DNA of 64,000 nt from an uncultured Candidatus Saccharibacteria bacterium (GCA_938041435.1 CALISR010000003.1:22133-86132), one strand, 5' to 3'; positions 17,809 through 26,492 are shown, counted from the first letter of the stretch. Numbers and translations: made by a program. The notes: generated by a model not told the origin, from the sequence alone.

Positions 17809-18233
17809 GATATATAGAGATATTGGAGGTTGATGATCTAAGTTCTTCACCCCAAATGACAGATGGTGCGCTTAGTGGGAAAAGGAAAGCGCACGTACAG
17901 ACGAAGCAAAGGGCTATTGTGATAATGAGCTATAATAGCCTGAAGCTAAAAAATCCTATCCCATCACACAGCTATTCGCACCCGTTTTTGCTGAGGTCTT
18001 GTGGCGAGCGAGATGTACTAGAGTGTTCGTCGCATGGATTTATATAAGCGTAAATATGCTATGGCAAACGGCCTCCACATCTCATCAAGCGAAATAGTAG
18101 GGAAGAGAGCTCATGCAAAAAGAGAGAATATCTTGACATTGACACAAAACATACTTGACAAAAAATAAACATCCTGCTACCATGAATATGAACAAAAATA
18201 GAACTAACGAAAATCACACATCCAAAATACACA
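17809..18233 (+). other. Intergenic region, no gene seen
   Basis: No supported gene. A TATAAT sits at 17931-17936 inside an inverted repeat (GGCTATT ... AATAGCC, 17912-17940). The 3' part holds the promoter of the next gene. Confidence 0.5.
18155..18183 (+). promoter_or_regulatory. Promoter of the His-rich protein gene
   Basis: TTGACA (18155-18160), a 17-bp spacer and TACCAT (18178-18183). A second TTGACA lies at 18133-18138. Confidence 0.6.
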
Positions 18234-18608
18234 ATGAAACACACACACCACACTACTTCACCCAAAACTATCCTCGCTCAGGCGGCCGTGGCGGTCTTTA
18301 GCCTAGCGACTGCGCTGGGGGTGTTCTTGCACGATGGGCAATTTGATAAGATCACCACTGCGCTCCTTACGCTTGAGCCTGCTGCGCTGCGCAGCCGTGG
18401 AGCACCAGGCTCAGCTGAGCCCAATAAGCTAACGGCCGACCCGCACGTTCACCCACATCATGCGTCGCTGGGGCATAAGGTGGCGCATCGCGGGCAGCAC
18501 CACACGCCGGGTGTGCCACCACGCGATGATGAATATAGATATCTGGCGCATAAGCAGCGGGGGACGCGCCATGTCTTTGATAATCAGTTTTTGCCAATTG
18601 TTGGTTAG
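18234..18608 (+). CDS. Signal-anchored His-rich small protein
   Basis: 124 residues, not recognised. A hydrophobic segment near 13-32 is a signal peptide or anchor. The exported part is His-rich (about 15 His between 70 and 110), including HVHPHH, which suggests metal binding; that is inference. There is no Shine-Dalgarno at the ATG, and the promoter predicts a leader of about 45 bases. It abuts rlmH, which converges with no gap. Confidence 0.55.
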   Translation: MKHTHHTTSPKTILAQAAVAVFSLATALGVFLHDGQFDKITTALLTLEPAALRSRGAPGSAEPNKLTADPHVHPHHASLGHKVAHRGQHHTPGVPPRDDEYRYLAHKQRGTRHVFDNQFLPIVG

Positions 18609-19064
18609 TTATTGATGGTGATACGGATGACCAGCGGCAATCTGCTGCGCCCGGTAGAGTTGCTCAGCCAAGATGAGCCGCACCAGCTGATGGGGGAACA
18701 CTAAGCGAGACAGCGACCACACCAGGTTAGCGCGCTCTATTACCGCCTCCGTCACACCATACGCTCCACCAATGATAAGCACGAGTGACTTACCCTGCGC
18801 CATTGGCTGGTGCAGACTACGCGAGAGGGCAGGGGAGTCGAGCATCGTACCGCGCTTGTCTAGCAGTACAACGTATGCTTGGGGCGAAAGCGCCCGCAGG
18901 ATCTGCTGCGACTCCTCACGGCGTGCCGCATCGCTACTACGCTGGCTGGCTGGAAGGAGCTTCCACTGCAGTTGCCAAGTACGGGTCATACGCTGCTCGT
19001 AGCGTGCTATGCCATCGACTAGCCAGGGCTCGTGCCGCTTGCCAATGGCGATGATGGTGATCAT
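18609..19064 (-). CDS. rlmH: Ribosomal RNA large subunit methyltransferase H
   Basis: RlmH (YbeA) methylates N3 of pseudouridine 1915 of 23S rRNA using SAM. It is a SPOUT-fold protein of 151 residues, close to the usual 155. Typical motifs are the LIIGGAYGV loop near 95-103 and the C-terminal SRLVFPHQLVRLILAEQLYR with GHPYHH. Its ATG overlaps the stop of the HIT gene upstream (ATGA), so the two form an operon. Confidence 0.94.
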   Translation of the reverse strand: MITIIAIGKRHEPWLVDGIARYEQRMTRTWQLQWKLLPASQRSSDAARREESQQILRALSPQAYVVLLDKRGTMLDSPALSRSLHQPMAQGKSLVLIIGGAYGVTEAVIERANLVWSLSRLVFPHQLVRLILAEQLYRAQQIAAGHPYHHQ

Positions 19065-19486
19065 GCGTTGGCGTCTCCACCACTGCTGGGTACTGCTGCA
19101 GCAAGGCGCTGAGCAGTGTTAGACAGGTGAGTATCGCTGGTGTCGGTTGGATAGCCATGATGGAGCTGCAGCACCTCGCGGTCATATAGCGGCACAAGAT
19201 GAATGTGAGCGTGCGGCACATCAAAGCCCTCCACCACCACGCCGACTCGCTCAGGCTTGAGCTCTGTCTCCATTGCGTGGGCAATCCGCTGCGCTACCGC
19301 CCAGAGGTGCTGATACACCTCAGTGGGGAGCGCCCACAGCGAGTCAATCTGCTGCTTCGGCACGACCAGCACATGGCCATCACTCAGTGGGTTGATATCG
19401 AGGAAAGCTATTGTGTGCTCATCCTCATACACCGTGTGGCTTGGTATTTCACCTTTGATAATCTTAGTAAAAATAGAATCCTGCAT
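19061..19486 (-). CDS. HIT-family nucleotide hydrolase
   Basis: 141 residues with the histidine triad HAHIHLVP near 98-105 and the N-terminal FxKIIKGEIPS typical of bacterial HIT (HinT-like) proteins. These hydrolyse nucleotide phosphoramidates or dinucleoside polyphosphates. The start is the ATG at 19486, since a minus-strand TATACT ends exactly 6 bases before it; an upstream in-frame ATG would include the divergent tRNA region. It is co-transcribed with rlmH through a 4-base overlap. Confidence 0.92.
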   Translation of the reverse strand: MQDSIFTKIIKGEIPSHTVYEDEHTIAFLDINPLSDGHVLVVPKQQIDSLWALPTEVYQHLWAVAQRIAHAMETELKPERVGVVVEGFDVPHAHIHLVPLYDREVLQLHHGYPTDTSDTHLSNTAQRLAAAVPSSGGDANA

Positions 19487-19492
19487 AGCTTT

Positions 19493-19498
19493 AGTATA
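19493..19498 (-). promoter_or_regulatory. -10 of the HIT-rlmH operon, leaderless spacing
   Basis: Minus-strand TATACT ending 6 bases before the ATG at 19486. Confidence 0.8.
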
Positions 19499-19564
19499 CG
19501 CGAAGGTGGGGCAAGAGCTCAAGGATATACGCTGCGCGATATTTTCGTTCGGCATCACATCTGT

Positions 19565-19570
19565 TATAAT
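19565..19570 (+). promoter_or_regulatory. -10 of tRNA-Ser(CGA)
   Basis: TATAAT ending 15 bases before the tRNA. The -35 is weak. Confidence 0.6.
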
Positions 19571-19585
19571 GAGAGCAGACCACGT

Positions 19586-19673
19586 GGAGAGGTGCAGGAG
19601 TGGTTGAACTGGCCGCTCTCGAAAAGCGGTAAGCCGCAAGGCTTCGAGGGTTCGAATCCCTCTCTCTCCGCCA
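19586..19673 (+). tRNA. tRNA-Ser(CGA)
   Basis: The acceptor GGAGAGG pairs with the 3' end. The anticodon CGA sits in loop CTCGAAA closed by CCGCT/AGCGG. A long variable arm, TTCGAAT, discriminator G and encoded CCA are present. It reads UCG. Confidence 0.95.
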
Positions 19674-19796
19674 TAGTTTTGGTGGTGTTAATCTGCAGGC
19701 TGAGGATGCTTGTAGATTTTTTATTGCGAAAAACATGCGATTACTTTTGTGCGCCATGCTTCCTCTCTTTCTGTTTTGCAAACTCAGGCAGGACGC

Positions 19797-19826
19797 AATG
19801 AAAAGCGCACACCGCGAAGTGTGCGC
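19797..19826 (-). terminator. Rho-independent terminator
   Basis: A perfect 8-bp stem (19805-19812 with 19819-19826) is followed on the minus strand by TTTTC. It ends the pilin-like gene. Confidence 0.8.
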
Positions 19827-19862
19827 ATATGTTTGTGTGAGAAGAGAGCCAAGCGGCACCGG

Positions 19863-20291
19863 CTAGGTAGTCGAAGCACCGGTGTTGCTACTGTTGGTCG
19901 TGGTATTGATGTTGCCACCGGGGATGATGGTGTTGATAACAAAGTTCACCGCGGCGTAGGCTAGCAGCGCCACCACGACACCAACGAGGGCATACATAAT
20001 AGTATTCTTCGCGCCTTGCACCTGCGATGAATTACCACCAGAGACAACATAACGAATACCACCGAAGATGATCATAATGACCGCGATAGCACCAACGAGA
20101 AACAGCATGATGTTGCTTACTCGTGTGAAGATACCGGCGTCACCAAAGAGATCGGCTGGCTGGTCTTTGCCCCGTGAGCGACTGGCACCATCTGACACAC
20201 CGCCGATTGCAGCGCTGGGCGGTGCAGCAGCAATTATCCCACCCCCGATGAGGGCAAGAGCACTGATAGATAGTAGACATTTTTTTAGCAT
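19863..20291 (-). CDS. VirB2/TrbC-type pilin-like membrane protein (T4SS_pilin family)
   Basis: 142 residues: signal peptide near 1-28, a short extracytoplasmic part, then two hydrophobic helices (about 57-79 and 95-118) joined by the family motif GGIRYVVSGG ... AKNTIMYALVG. It is the standalone member of a set of seven such proteins in this window. Family members are subunits of type IV secretion pili or related envelope assemblies. Spacing to the ATG is about 10 bases from AAAGGAG. A terminator follows directly, so it is monocistronic. Confidence 0.82.
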   Translation of the reverse strand: MLKKCLLSISALALIGGGIIAAAPPSAAIGGVSDGASRSRGKDQPADLFGDAGIFTRVSNIMLFLVGAIAVIMIIFGGIRYVVSGGNSSQVQGAKNTIMYALVGVVVALLAYAAVNFVINTIIPGGNINTTTNSSNTGASTT

Positions 20292-20661
20292 AATAAACTT
20301 AGCTCCTTTTATCTTGTAATTATACGATATGGCGTTTTTTTTGTCGAGAGGAAAGCGGTGAAATTTCTCAGCTTGTGGTACTGTGGTGACTCGCTTCCTT
20401 CATCTCTTTTGCCAGTAGCGTCTTGAAAACTTGCTATTATGACGGTATCTTGAATCTCAACGTGAGGAATGAGTCTTTTAACGAGACGCTTGGTTTCTTC
20501 CTTATTTACATTACTTGATAAAGGGGAGGGGAGTGCAGGAAATATATGGCTCACGACACTGCGGCGAAGTAGGGACAAAATTGTATCTCACAAATGTCTA
20601 GCGCAATCGCCTGACCTATGCTACAATAGCCAGTGCACGTTGGTGCACAATCCGACACGCT

Positions 20662-20754
20662 GGAGGAGTACCCAAGTGGCTGAAGGGGACGGTTTGCTAA
20701 ATCGTTAGTGTGGGGAGACCTGCAGCGGGAGTTCGAATCTCCCCTCCTCCGCCA
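20662..20754 (+). tRNA. tRNA-Ser(GCT)
   Basis: GGAGGAG pairs with CTCCTCC. The anticodon GCT sits in loop TTGCTAA. A long variable arm, TTCGAAT, discriminator G and encoded CCA are present. It reads AGC and AGU. A TACAAT about 35 bases upstream may be its -10. Confidence 0.95.
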
Positions 20755-20913
20755 GGATTGTTTGGGCTATGGCTATCGGCTCGGTATTTTTGATAAAACA
20801 GCCGCACAGTATCATCCACAGCTCAAGAATGACAAGCCAAAATAGACGAATGCTGAGATTGCTTAGTAATCTATAGTTTTAACATAAAACGCAGCACAAC
20901 GAGAGATAAACGG

Positions 20914-20945
20914 ATCATTGTAGATATTACAATGATATTTTTATT
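20914..20945 (+). terminator. Terminator-like hairpin
   Basis: A perfect 9-bp stem (20914-20922 with 20928-20936), AT-rich, is followed by ATTTTTATTT. It may end the transcript of the upstream tRNA gene. Confidence 0.5.
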
Positions 20946-21131
20946 TGTGTAGTGCATAGCGAAATGCACGAGGCTATCAATACGTGCGAAGTATCATAAA
21001 TGTCAAGAGCACTATCTGGGGTATGATCTATAAATGTACGATATACATGCAAGACTGGCGAGAGAGGCGAAGTATGGGTGTTGAGTGCGGCATAGAGCGT
21101 ATGATTGCGTAGTTATATAGGTTATGGTTAA

Positions 21132-21159
21132 TTGACCAGCGCGGCCATTATGATAGAAT
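21132..21159 (+). promoter_or_regulatory. Promoter of the beta-helix protein gene
   Basis: TTGACC (21132-21137), a 16-bp spacer and TAGAAT (21154-21159). The leader is about 45 bases. Confidence 0.5.
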
Positions 21160-21209
21160 AGTCTTTGTAACGTAAATCTAACGCCAACCGACAAGGGGAG
21201 GAAAGAGCA

Positions 21210-24077
21210 GTGAAGATTAGACGTCAAAAACGTGGGATCGTCATGCGCATCGCATCGGTTGTGGCTGTGAGTGGGCTCGCTATAGGCGGGCTTTTTTATG
21301 GCCTCAATTCGGTGAACGCAGCCGGTCTGAATAAAAACTATAATTATATCAAGGCAAATTACGCTGTGCCGAACGCCAACGTAGCCTGGGTGTCTCCCAA
21401 CGGGGACGACAACAAGGGTAACGGAAGCGAGTCAGCACCGTATAAGAGCTTTGGCCGCGCCGTCACGAAGATTAGCGACGGTGGAACAGTGGTGGCAAAG
21501 AGTGGTATCTACCGCGAGCCACACTTCTTTGTGACGAAGAAGAACGTCACTATGCAGGCAGCACCCAACGCCGAGGTATGGCTCAAGGGTAGTGATGTCG
21601 TGACCAACTGGTCGCGCGAAGGCAATATGTGGAAGGCCACTGGTAACTTCCAGAACTTCTGCCATGTCTGTACAACCAACATCAAGCCAGAAGTCGAAGG
21701 TATGGCTGCCTACCCAGAGCAGGTCTTTATTAACGACAAGCCACTGACGCAGGTCGGGAGCAAGGCTGAAGTTGGCCCAGGCAAGTTCTACGTAGAGGAT
21801 GCCACGCAGACGACGCGTAGTGGTGGGCACTTCAACCCAGGCCGGCAAGACACCGTCAGTTACTACCTAGGCTCAGATCCAACGGCTGGCACAACGGAGA
21901 TCTCGCAGCGCACCCGCGCCTTTACCACAACAGGTGAGAACTTCAAGCTGCAGGGTATTAACATTTCTCAATATGCGCCAAACCAAACCTGGGGCTTTAA
22001 AGATCCTCAGCTGGATGACAAAGCTGGGCCAATCGCCATCTCCATCAACGGGAAGAACTCGCTGGTGCAAGATGTGATCGTGGCGCAGAACTCGAACTCG
22101 GGGTTATTCCTCGATAAAGCGTCGGGCAGTGTGGTGAAGAACAGCCAATTCCTCGACAACGGGGGTAATGGTGCTGGTGCAAACCGCATTGAGAATGCCG
22201 TATTTGAGAACAACACCTTTAGCAACAACAACGCCGCTGGCTTCGAAACCAATGGTAGCTACTGTACTTCGTGGTGTGGCATGGCTGATGTGAAGGTGAC
22301 TCACGCCGAGAACTTCACCTTCCGCAACAATGTGGTGGACTACTCGAAGTCTGGCTCGACCAACTCCGACATCGCTGTGGCCAAGCGTCACCAGCTGCCA
22401 GGCTTCTGGTGTGACGAAGGGTGTATCAACACCAACATCGTCAACAACTACTTTACCAACGTTCAGATGGCGATCTTCTACGAGGTATCACACACTGGTA
22501 TCATCGCCTCGAACATCATTGAGGGTTCGGGTTCTGGTATCTTAGTGTCGGGCAGTAGCAAGACGAAGATCTACAACAACTCTATCTCACGCACCGCCTA
22601 CCCAATCCGCGTCCGTGAGGATACCCGCAGCAAGGGTTGTAACGCTTACCAGGGCAGCACCTGTACTGCACCAGAGAGCTGGTCGCAAGCCAAGGGCCTG
22701 AGCTGGGACACAACGGGCACAGAGATGTACAACAACATCATCTCGTCACGTGCCGCAACTGCCAAGGATGGCGATAGCCCATACTGGGCATACGGTGTCC
22801 GGACCAAGGGTGGTGCCAACATTGGCGGGCCAAAGGTTGGCACAAACGAGATGTTTGCTGGCCTAGACTACAACGTCTACTACCGCAACGATACCAATGT
22901 CGACAAGACTGTCTTTACCTGGGACTTGGCTCAGACGGACGCACCGATCGATGTCCTCTTTAGCAAGACATCAGACATCGCTAAGGATGGCCGGGTCAGC
23001 AAGGCGATTGATGGCCTAGAGCGCAACTCGCTCGACCAAACTGGCTCACGCAGCGCCAACCCATTTTTCACCAGCGAAGCTGCGAATAACAACGACTACA
23101 ACAAGAGTAACTACACCATCAAGGCTGGAAGCCCAGCTGCCAACAGTGGTAAGGAGCTGCCTGCCGACGTTGCGAAGGCAATCGACCCAAGTGGGGCGAC
23201 CGTGAAGGCTGGTACCAAGGTGAATCGTGGTGCACTGGTCAATGCCAACATGACTGGTGGTGAGCCAAACGTCAACAGCAAGAGCAGTAGTACTCCACAA
23301 CAAAATAACGCCAATGGCGCGACCACCAAGGGGCAATCAGACCCAAAAGCGCCGGGCATGGGCAGCGTCAGTAAAGCTGACACTGCTCATGCAGCCCAAA
23401 CCGCTGAGGCCGACACCAAGAGCGACAACAGTGCTGTGTCGATCCCAGACGCTCACCTCAAGGCGGCAATCAACAAGCGCCTGTCTGAGACCCTTGGCGC
23501 ACGCCGTAGCGCCTCACAGGACGTGACAGCGGGTGAGATGCAAAAGCTGACTGGCTTGTCGCTCATCTTGCCAGGTGATGCAGCGGACGACCGCAAAGCT
23601 GCCGACCTAACTGGCCTTGAGGCGGCAACGAACCTCGACTGGCTGGCAATTGATGGCAACAAGGTGAAGAGCCTTGCACCGCTCGCTAAGCTAACCAAGC
23701 TGACTTCGTTGACCGCTCATTCCAACCAGATTGAGTCGCTTGACCCAATCGCTGGCTTGGCAAACCTCAAGCTTGTGATGGTCTCGGGCAATCCAATTGC
23801 CTCCACTAAGCCACTTGCCAAGCTTACGCACCTCAAGCGGGTCTCGCTCTCGGGCAAAGATGGCTTCGTGCTAGACGTTGCCGACGTGGCAGCCAGCAAG
23901 GGTAGCCTGGAGTCGCTCTCACTCTACGACTACAGCCGCAAGACCACGCTGGCCAATGGCAGCCAACTAGCGACATTTGGCAGCCTCAAGAAGCTTCGCC
24001 TCACTGGCGTCAAGCTAAGTGCTGCCGATAGCGCCGCCATTGGCACACTCAAACTCGAAAAGCGCCGCATAGACTAG
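21210..24077 (+). CDS. Large secreted right-handed beta-helix protein with C-terminal LRR domain
   Basis: 955 residues from a GTG with a purine-rich Shine-Dalgarno (GGGGAGGAAAG). A basic n-region and hydrophobic core form a signal peptide ending near residue 36 (VNAAG). Residues about 50-620 show the repeated short-strand, Asn-rich pattern of right-handed parallel beta-helices, as in pectate-lyase-like and chondroitinase-B-like proteins (NNYFTNVQMAIFYEV, NIIEGSGSGILVSG). Residues about 630-750 are a Ser/Asn/Lys linker. Residues about 750-955 hold leucine-rich repeats of internalin-like spacing (LTGLEAATNLDWLAIDGNKV). It has no anchor. It could be a polysaccharide lyase or adhesin; no catalytic residues are identified. 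Codon use strongly favours C-ending codons, as in a highly expressed gene. Confidence 0.8.
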   Translation: MKIRRQKRGIVMRIASVVAVSGLAIGGLFYGLNSVNAAGLNKNYNYIKANYAVPNANVAWVSPNGDDNKGNGSESAPYKSFGRAVTKISDGGTVVAKSGIYREPHFFVTKKNVTMQAAPNAEVWLKGSDVVTNWSREGNMWKATGNFQNFCHVCTTNIKPEVEGMAAYPEQVFINDKPLTQVGSKAEVGPGKFYVEDATQTTRSGGHFNPGRQDTVSYYLGSDPTAGTTEISQRTRAFTTTGENFKLQGINISQYAPNQTWGFKDPQLDDKAGPIAISINGKNSLVQDVIVAQNSNSGLFLDKASGSVVKNSQFLDNGGNGAGANRIENAVFENNTFSNNNAAGFETNGSYCTSWCGMADVKVTHAENFTFRNNVVDYSKSGSTNSDIAVAKRHQLPGFWCDEGCINTNIVNNYFTNVQMAIFYEVSHTGIIASNIIEGSGSGILVSGSSKTKIYNNSISRTAYPIRVREDTRSKGCNAYQGSTCTAPESWSQAKGLSWDTTGTEMYNNIISSRAATAKDGDSPYWAYGVRTKGGANIGGPKVGTNEMFAGLDYNVYYRNDTNVDKTVFTWDLAQTDAPIDVLFSKTSDIAKDGRVSKAIDGLERNSLDQTGSRSANPFFTSEAANNNDYNKSNYTIKAGSPAANSGKELPADVAKAIDPSGATVKAGTKVNRGALVNANMTGGEPNVNSKSSSTPQQNNANGATTKGQSDPKAPGMGSVSKADTAHAAQTAEADTKSDNSAVSIPDAHLKAAINKRLSETLGARRSASQDVTAGEMQKLTGLSLILPGDAADDRKAADLTGLEAATNLDWLAIDGNKVKSLAPLAKLTKLTSLTAHSNQIESLDPIAGLANLKLVMVSGNPIASTKPLAKLTHLKRVSLSGKDGFVLDVADVAASKGSLESLSLYDYSRKTTLANGSQLATFGSLKKLRLTGVKLSAADSAAIGTLKLEKRRID

Positions 24078-24114
24078 GTTCCTCCCCATCAGCCAAGTCT
24101 GGTAGCGTACATGA

Positions 24115-24143
24115 AAAGCCGAGCAGAATCGCTCGGCTTTTTG
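24115..24143 (+). terminator. Rho-independent terminator
   Basis: A perfect 10-bp stem (24115-24124 with 24131-24140) with a T tract. It ends the beta-helix gene. Confidence 0.92.
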
Positions 24144-24449
24144 GTATGAAAAGGAGTGCTCTTCGAGCTGCTGGCGCGCTCTATCGTAGGCAATATTTTA
24201 TACCCATGGCTGCTATAAATCATGCTATGAGGAGGTGTCTCTAGTTATTCTACAGAAGCAAATGCGAGAGAAGCGATATGAGAATGGCTGAGATTTTGAG
24301 CCATAGGTATGGTGGACCCGTAATACTGCAAGGGCAAGAATTAAAACGAGACGTGGGTCTAGTATCTCTAGGTATTTGCCAAATATGTATTCTATTCTTG
24401 TGAATAAAAAAACTCAGCATGCAACAACATACTGAGTTAGTATTCTCTA
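24144..24449 (-). other. Intergenic region
   Basis: No gene supported. It contains the terminator of the minus-strand tRNA-Arg at 24404-24438. Confidence 0.5.
24404..24438 (-). terminator. Terminator of tRNA-Arg
   Basis: An 11-bp stem with one mismatch (24411-24421 with 24428-24438) is followed on the minus strand by a run of about seven Ts. Confidence 0.85.
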
Positions 24450-24526
24450 TGGTACACTCGGCGCGATTCGAACGCACGACCTTTGGCTCCGCAAGCCAAC
24501 GCTCTATCCAGCTGAGCTACGAGTGC
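24450..24526 (-). tRNA. tRNA-Arg(GCG)
   Basis: 77 bases including encoded CCA. The acceptor is GCACTCG with CGAGTGT (first pair G-U), followed by a standard D-arm, anticodon loop TTGCGGA closed by TTGGC/GCCAA, a T-loop TTCGAAT and discriminator A. The anticodon GCG reads CGC and CGU without the usual A34-to-inosine edit found in bacterial tRNA-Arg(ACG). Confidence 0.92.
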
Positions 24527-24642
24527 ATACCTGGGAAACAAATGTTGCCCAGACCAAACTATAAGGTGCACTGGATGATACCAGATCGCTTATTATTGTA
24601 GCACAGAGGTGTGCCGAGGGCAAGATACCGCAGCCAAAACTA

Positions 24643-25278
24643 CTACTGCAGTCGCAAATAAATGATCAGTCGCTCGAGCAAGTCGGGCTTGCGCTCGCTC
24701 ATTGGTAGGTGAGAGGCGATGAGATCAACCAGCTGCTCGCCTACATCCTCGGGGAAGTACATGACGATGGGCATAGCGAAGCGTTTGCGTGGGATGAGCG
24801 TGATCCAATTTTGCGTGGGCTTGGCAGTAACGCTAAAGGAGCGGAAGGTGTCGTACGAATAGGTGCGCTGGCCTATCACCACCTCAGCGTGGCTGGCGCT
24901 GTAGTTTACCAAGGCAGCCGGCCGCTGCAGCGAGACGATCAACGCCACAGCCATGATGGGGATAAGCAGCGCGAAGGTGTACGACTTAAACAAAAAGATT
25001 GAAATCGCGAAGAGTACCACCACAACCACGCCAAAAATAACATACCAGCCACGGGGGCGAGTGGTGTCATTTACTTCACGCTCTTGCCAGATGAGGAGCG
25101 GCTCGGTGGGGTCGGGGAAGGGCGAAACCTGCGACGAATTGCTATTGGTCTCACTTGGCCCACGGCGAATCTCGAGCGGTGGGTTAGGCTCGTCAGCGGC
25201 TTGCGCATCGGCACGAGCGGTGCGCGACGGGTCGGCGGCATCTGGAGCGGAGGGCTGATCAAATTGCGATGGCTGCAT
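24643..25278 (-). CDS. Two-helix membrane protein of unknown function
   Basis: 211 residues, not recognised. The first 70 residues are Pro/Ala/Asp/Ser-rich and likely disordered. Two transmembrane helices lie near 80-98 and 102-117. A basic cytoplasmic domain follows (about 125-211) with YSYDTFRSFSV and IPRKRFAMP, which recalls PH-like or band-7-adjacent DUF domains. I do not assign a function. The predicted mRNA is leaderless. Confidence 0.7.
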   Translation of the reverse strand: MQPSQFDQPSAPDAADPSRTARADAQAADEPNPPLEIRRGPSETNSNSSQVSPFPDPTEPLLIWQEREVNDTTRPRGWYVIFGVVVVVLFAISIFLFKSYTFALLIPIMAVALIVSLQRPAALVNYSASHAEVVIGQRTYSYDTFRSFSVTAKPTQNWITLIPRKRFAMPIVMYFPEDVGEQLVDLIASHLPMSERKPDLLERLIIYLRLQ

Positions 25279-25284
25279 ATATTT

Positions 25285-25290
25285 AGTATA
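25285..25290 (-). promoter_or_regulatory. -10 of the two-helix membrane protein gene, leaderless spacing
   Basis: Minus-strand TGCTATACT; the hexamer ends 6 bases before the ATG at 25278. Confidence 0.8.
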
Positions 25291-25405
25291 GCATAGAACA
25301 TCGGCGAAAGACGATGGTTTGGGGTGTATATTAACGTAGAGAAATCTATAGAAATAGCATCAGAATCAGCTCATTAATGTGCCTTGTAGGTTAGACTTGC
25401 AACCC

Positions 25406-26079
25406 CTAGCCTACTATTGAAGAGTCAACGGCGTACAATGAGCCGCCATATTGTACTTCGACAAGTTTGGCTTCAAGCCCTCTAATGGTGCCCATAATTT
25501 CAAATTGAAGATTAATCATAGCTCCACGCTTATCTTCCATTTCACCAGTGTCTATATTAGCGTGAGTATAGTCATTCAAATAATCGAGTAGCTTCTCGTG
25601 CGAAGCGATTTGCGCGCGCAGATATTCAGCTCGCTTTTGAAAGAGTTTCCTTTTGCTTTGGACTTCCTTATACAAATCAGTTGGAAGCGGAACCTCGATA
25701 GTGCTACCGTCAGATGCAGATTTGCTAGTGATAAAATACTGGAGAGTGTCTGTAGTGTCGGGTTTTCGCAATTTCTTTGCTAGCTGTCGAGCCGCCCATG
25801 CAATCCCGCCGACTTTTGTCGGTGAGTCAATAACCTCAGGATCAACAGCTGTTTGGTCAGCCCTGTCCAATGCAGCAACTGGTGTTTCGCTGGCATCTAA
25901 AGCCTCTGATTGTACATTTGCTTCAGGGTGTTCGCATAAATTGCACGCTGTAGACCCAATACCAGACACCGCGTCTATCTGCGTTTTTTCACGCTCTATT
26001 GCTTCTGGGGGGGGGTTGGTTCAAAAGAAGCTTGCTCTGGAGTGTGAGGTTGCTGAGTAGGGTGTTCAAATGTAGACAT
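25406..26079 (-). pseudogene. Gene of unknown function switched off by a one-base change in a poly-C tract
   Basis: The ATG at 26079, about 10 bases after AAAAGG, opens a Pro/Gln-rich frame that stops soon after a run of nine Cs (26007-26015 on the plus strand as Gs). One more C would join it to the downstream frame, which stays open to 25406 and is protein-like (PEAIEREKTQIDAVSGIGS). The resulting protein of about 220 residues would have a CNLCEH motif, a disordered acidic region and a C-terminal coiled coil (about 135-200). Function is unknown. Without the shift, an internal GTG at 25969 could still start a 187-residue product. Phase variation, decay or a sequencing error could each explain the tract. 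Confidence 0.7.
26007..26015. repeat. Homopolymeric G/C tract of nine within a coding region
   Basis: Nine Gs on the plus strand inside the broken minus-strand gene. Length ten (or seven) restores the frame. Confidence 0.9.
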
Positions 26080-26189
26080 TGTGTAGTAGCCTTTTAATTA
26101 TTTAGATTTATAGTATACAACATATAATTATGCAATAGAGGTGAGAGGTTTTGCAACTATAATTTGTGATGGGCAACATTACTTTTATA

Positions 26190-26227
26190 AAGCAAAACCC
26201 TCGGCAGTGCTTCGGCTACCGAGGGTT
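26190..26227 (-). terminator. Terminator of tRNA-Ser(TGA)
   Basis: A 9-bp outer stem (26196-26204 with 26219-26227) and an inner TTCG-type hairpin are followed on the minus strand by TTTTGCTTT. Confidence 0.85.
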
Positions 26228-26242
26228 CGAGTAAGCCCAACA

Positions 26243-26331
26243 TGGCGGAGAGAGTGGGATTCGAACCCACGGTAGGGGGTGCCTACGCCGGTTTTCAAGA
26301 CCGGTACCTTCAACCACTCGGTCATCTCTCC
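26243..26331 (-). tRNA. tRNA-Ser(TGA)
   Basis: GGAGAGA pairs with TCTCTCC. The anticodon TGA sits in loop CTTGAAA closed by CCGGT/ACCGG. A long variable arm, TTCGAAT, discriminator G and encoded CCA are present. It reads UCA and, by wobble, other UCN codons. Confidence 0.95.
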
Positions 26332-26492
26332 AGTCTCGCTTATTATAGCATGAGATGAGGCAAGGCAAAAGATGGGGGTGACCAACTTTTGCGTAAGCCC
26401 TCGATATTATCCTTATCCCCCTTGTTCTACAGAGCCGAAACATTGCTCCTTTTCTCCAATGTTGATTATAGATGGGCCAACACCACAACGGC

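Larger units (their letters stand above)
20755..21209 (+). other. Intergenic region with a terminator-like hairpin and a promoter
   Basis: No gene supported. It holds a perfect 9-bp hairpin with T-rich 3' side at 20914-20945 and the promoter of the next gene near 21132-21159. Confidence 0.5.

Noticed and set aside
17823..18047. 74-codon ORF with GGAGG near its start
   Set aside because: The GGAGG lies inside the frame, the start would be TTG, and the residue order has no protein-like pattern.
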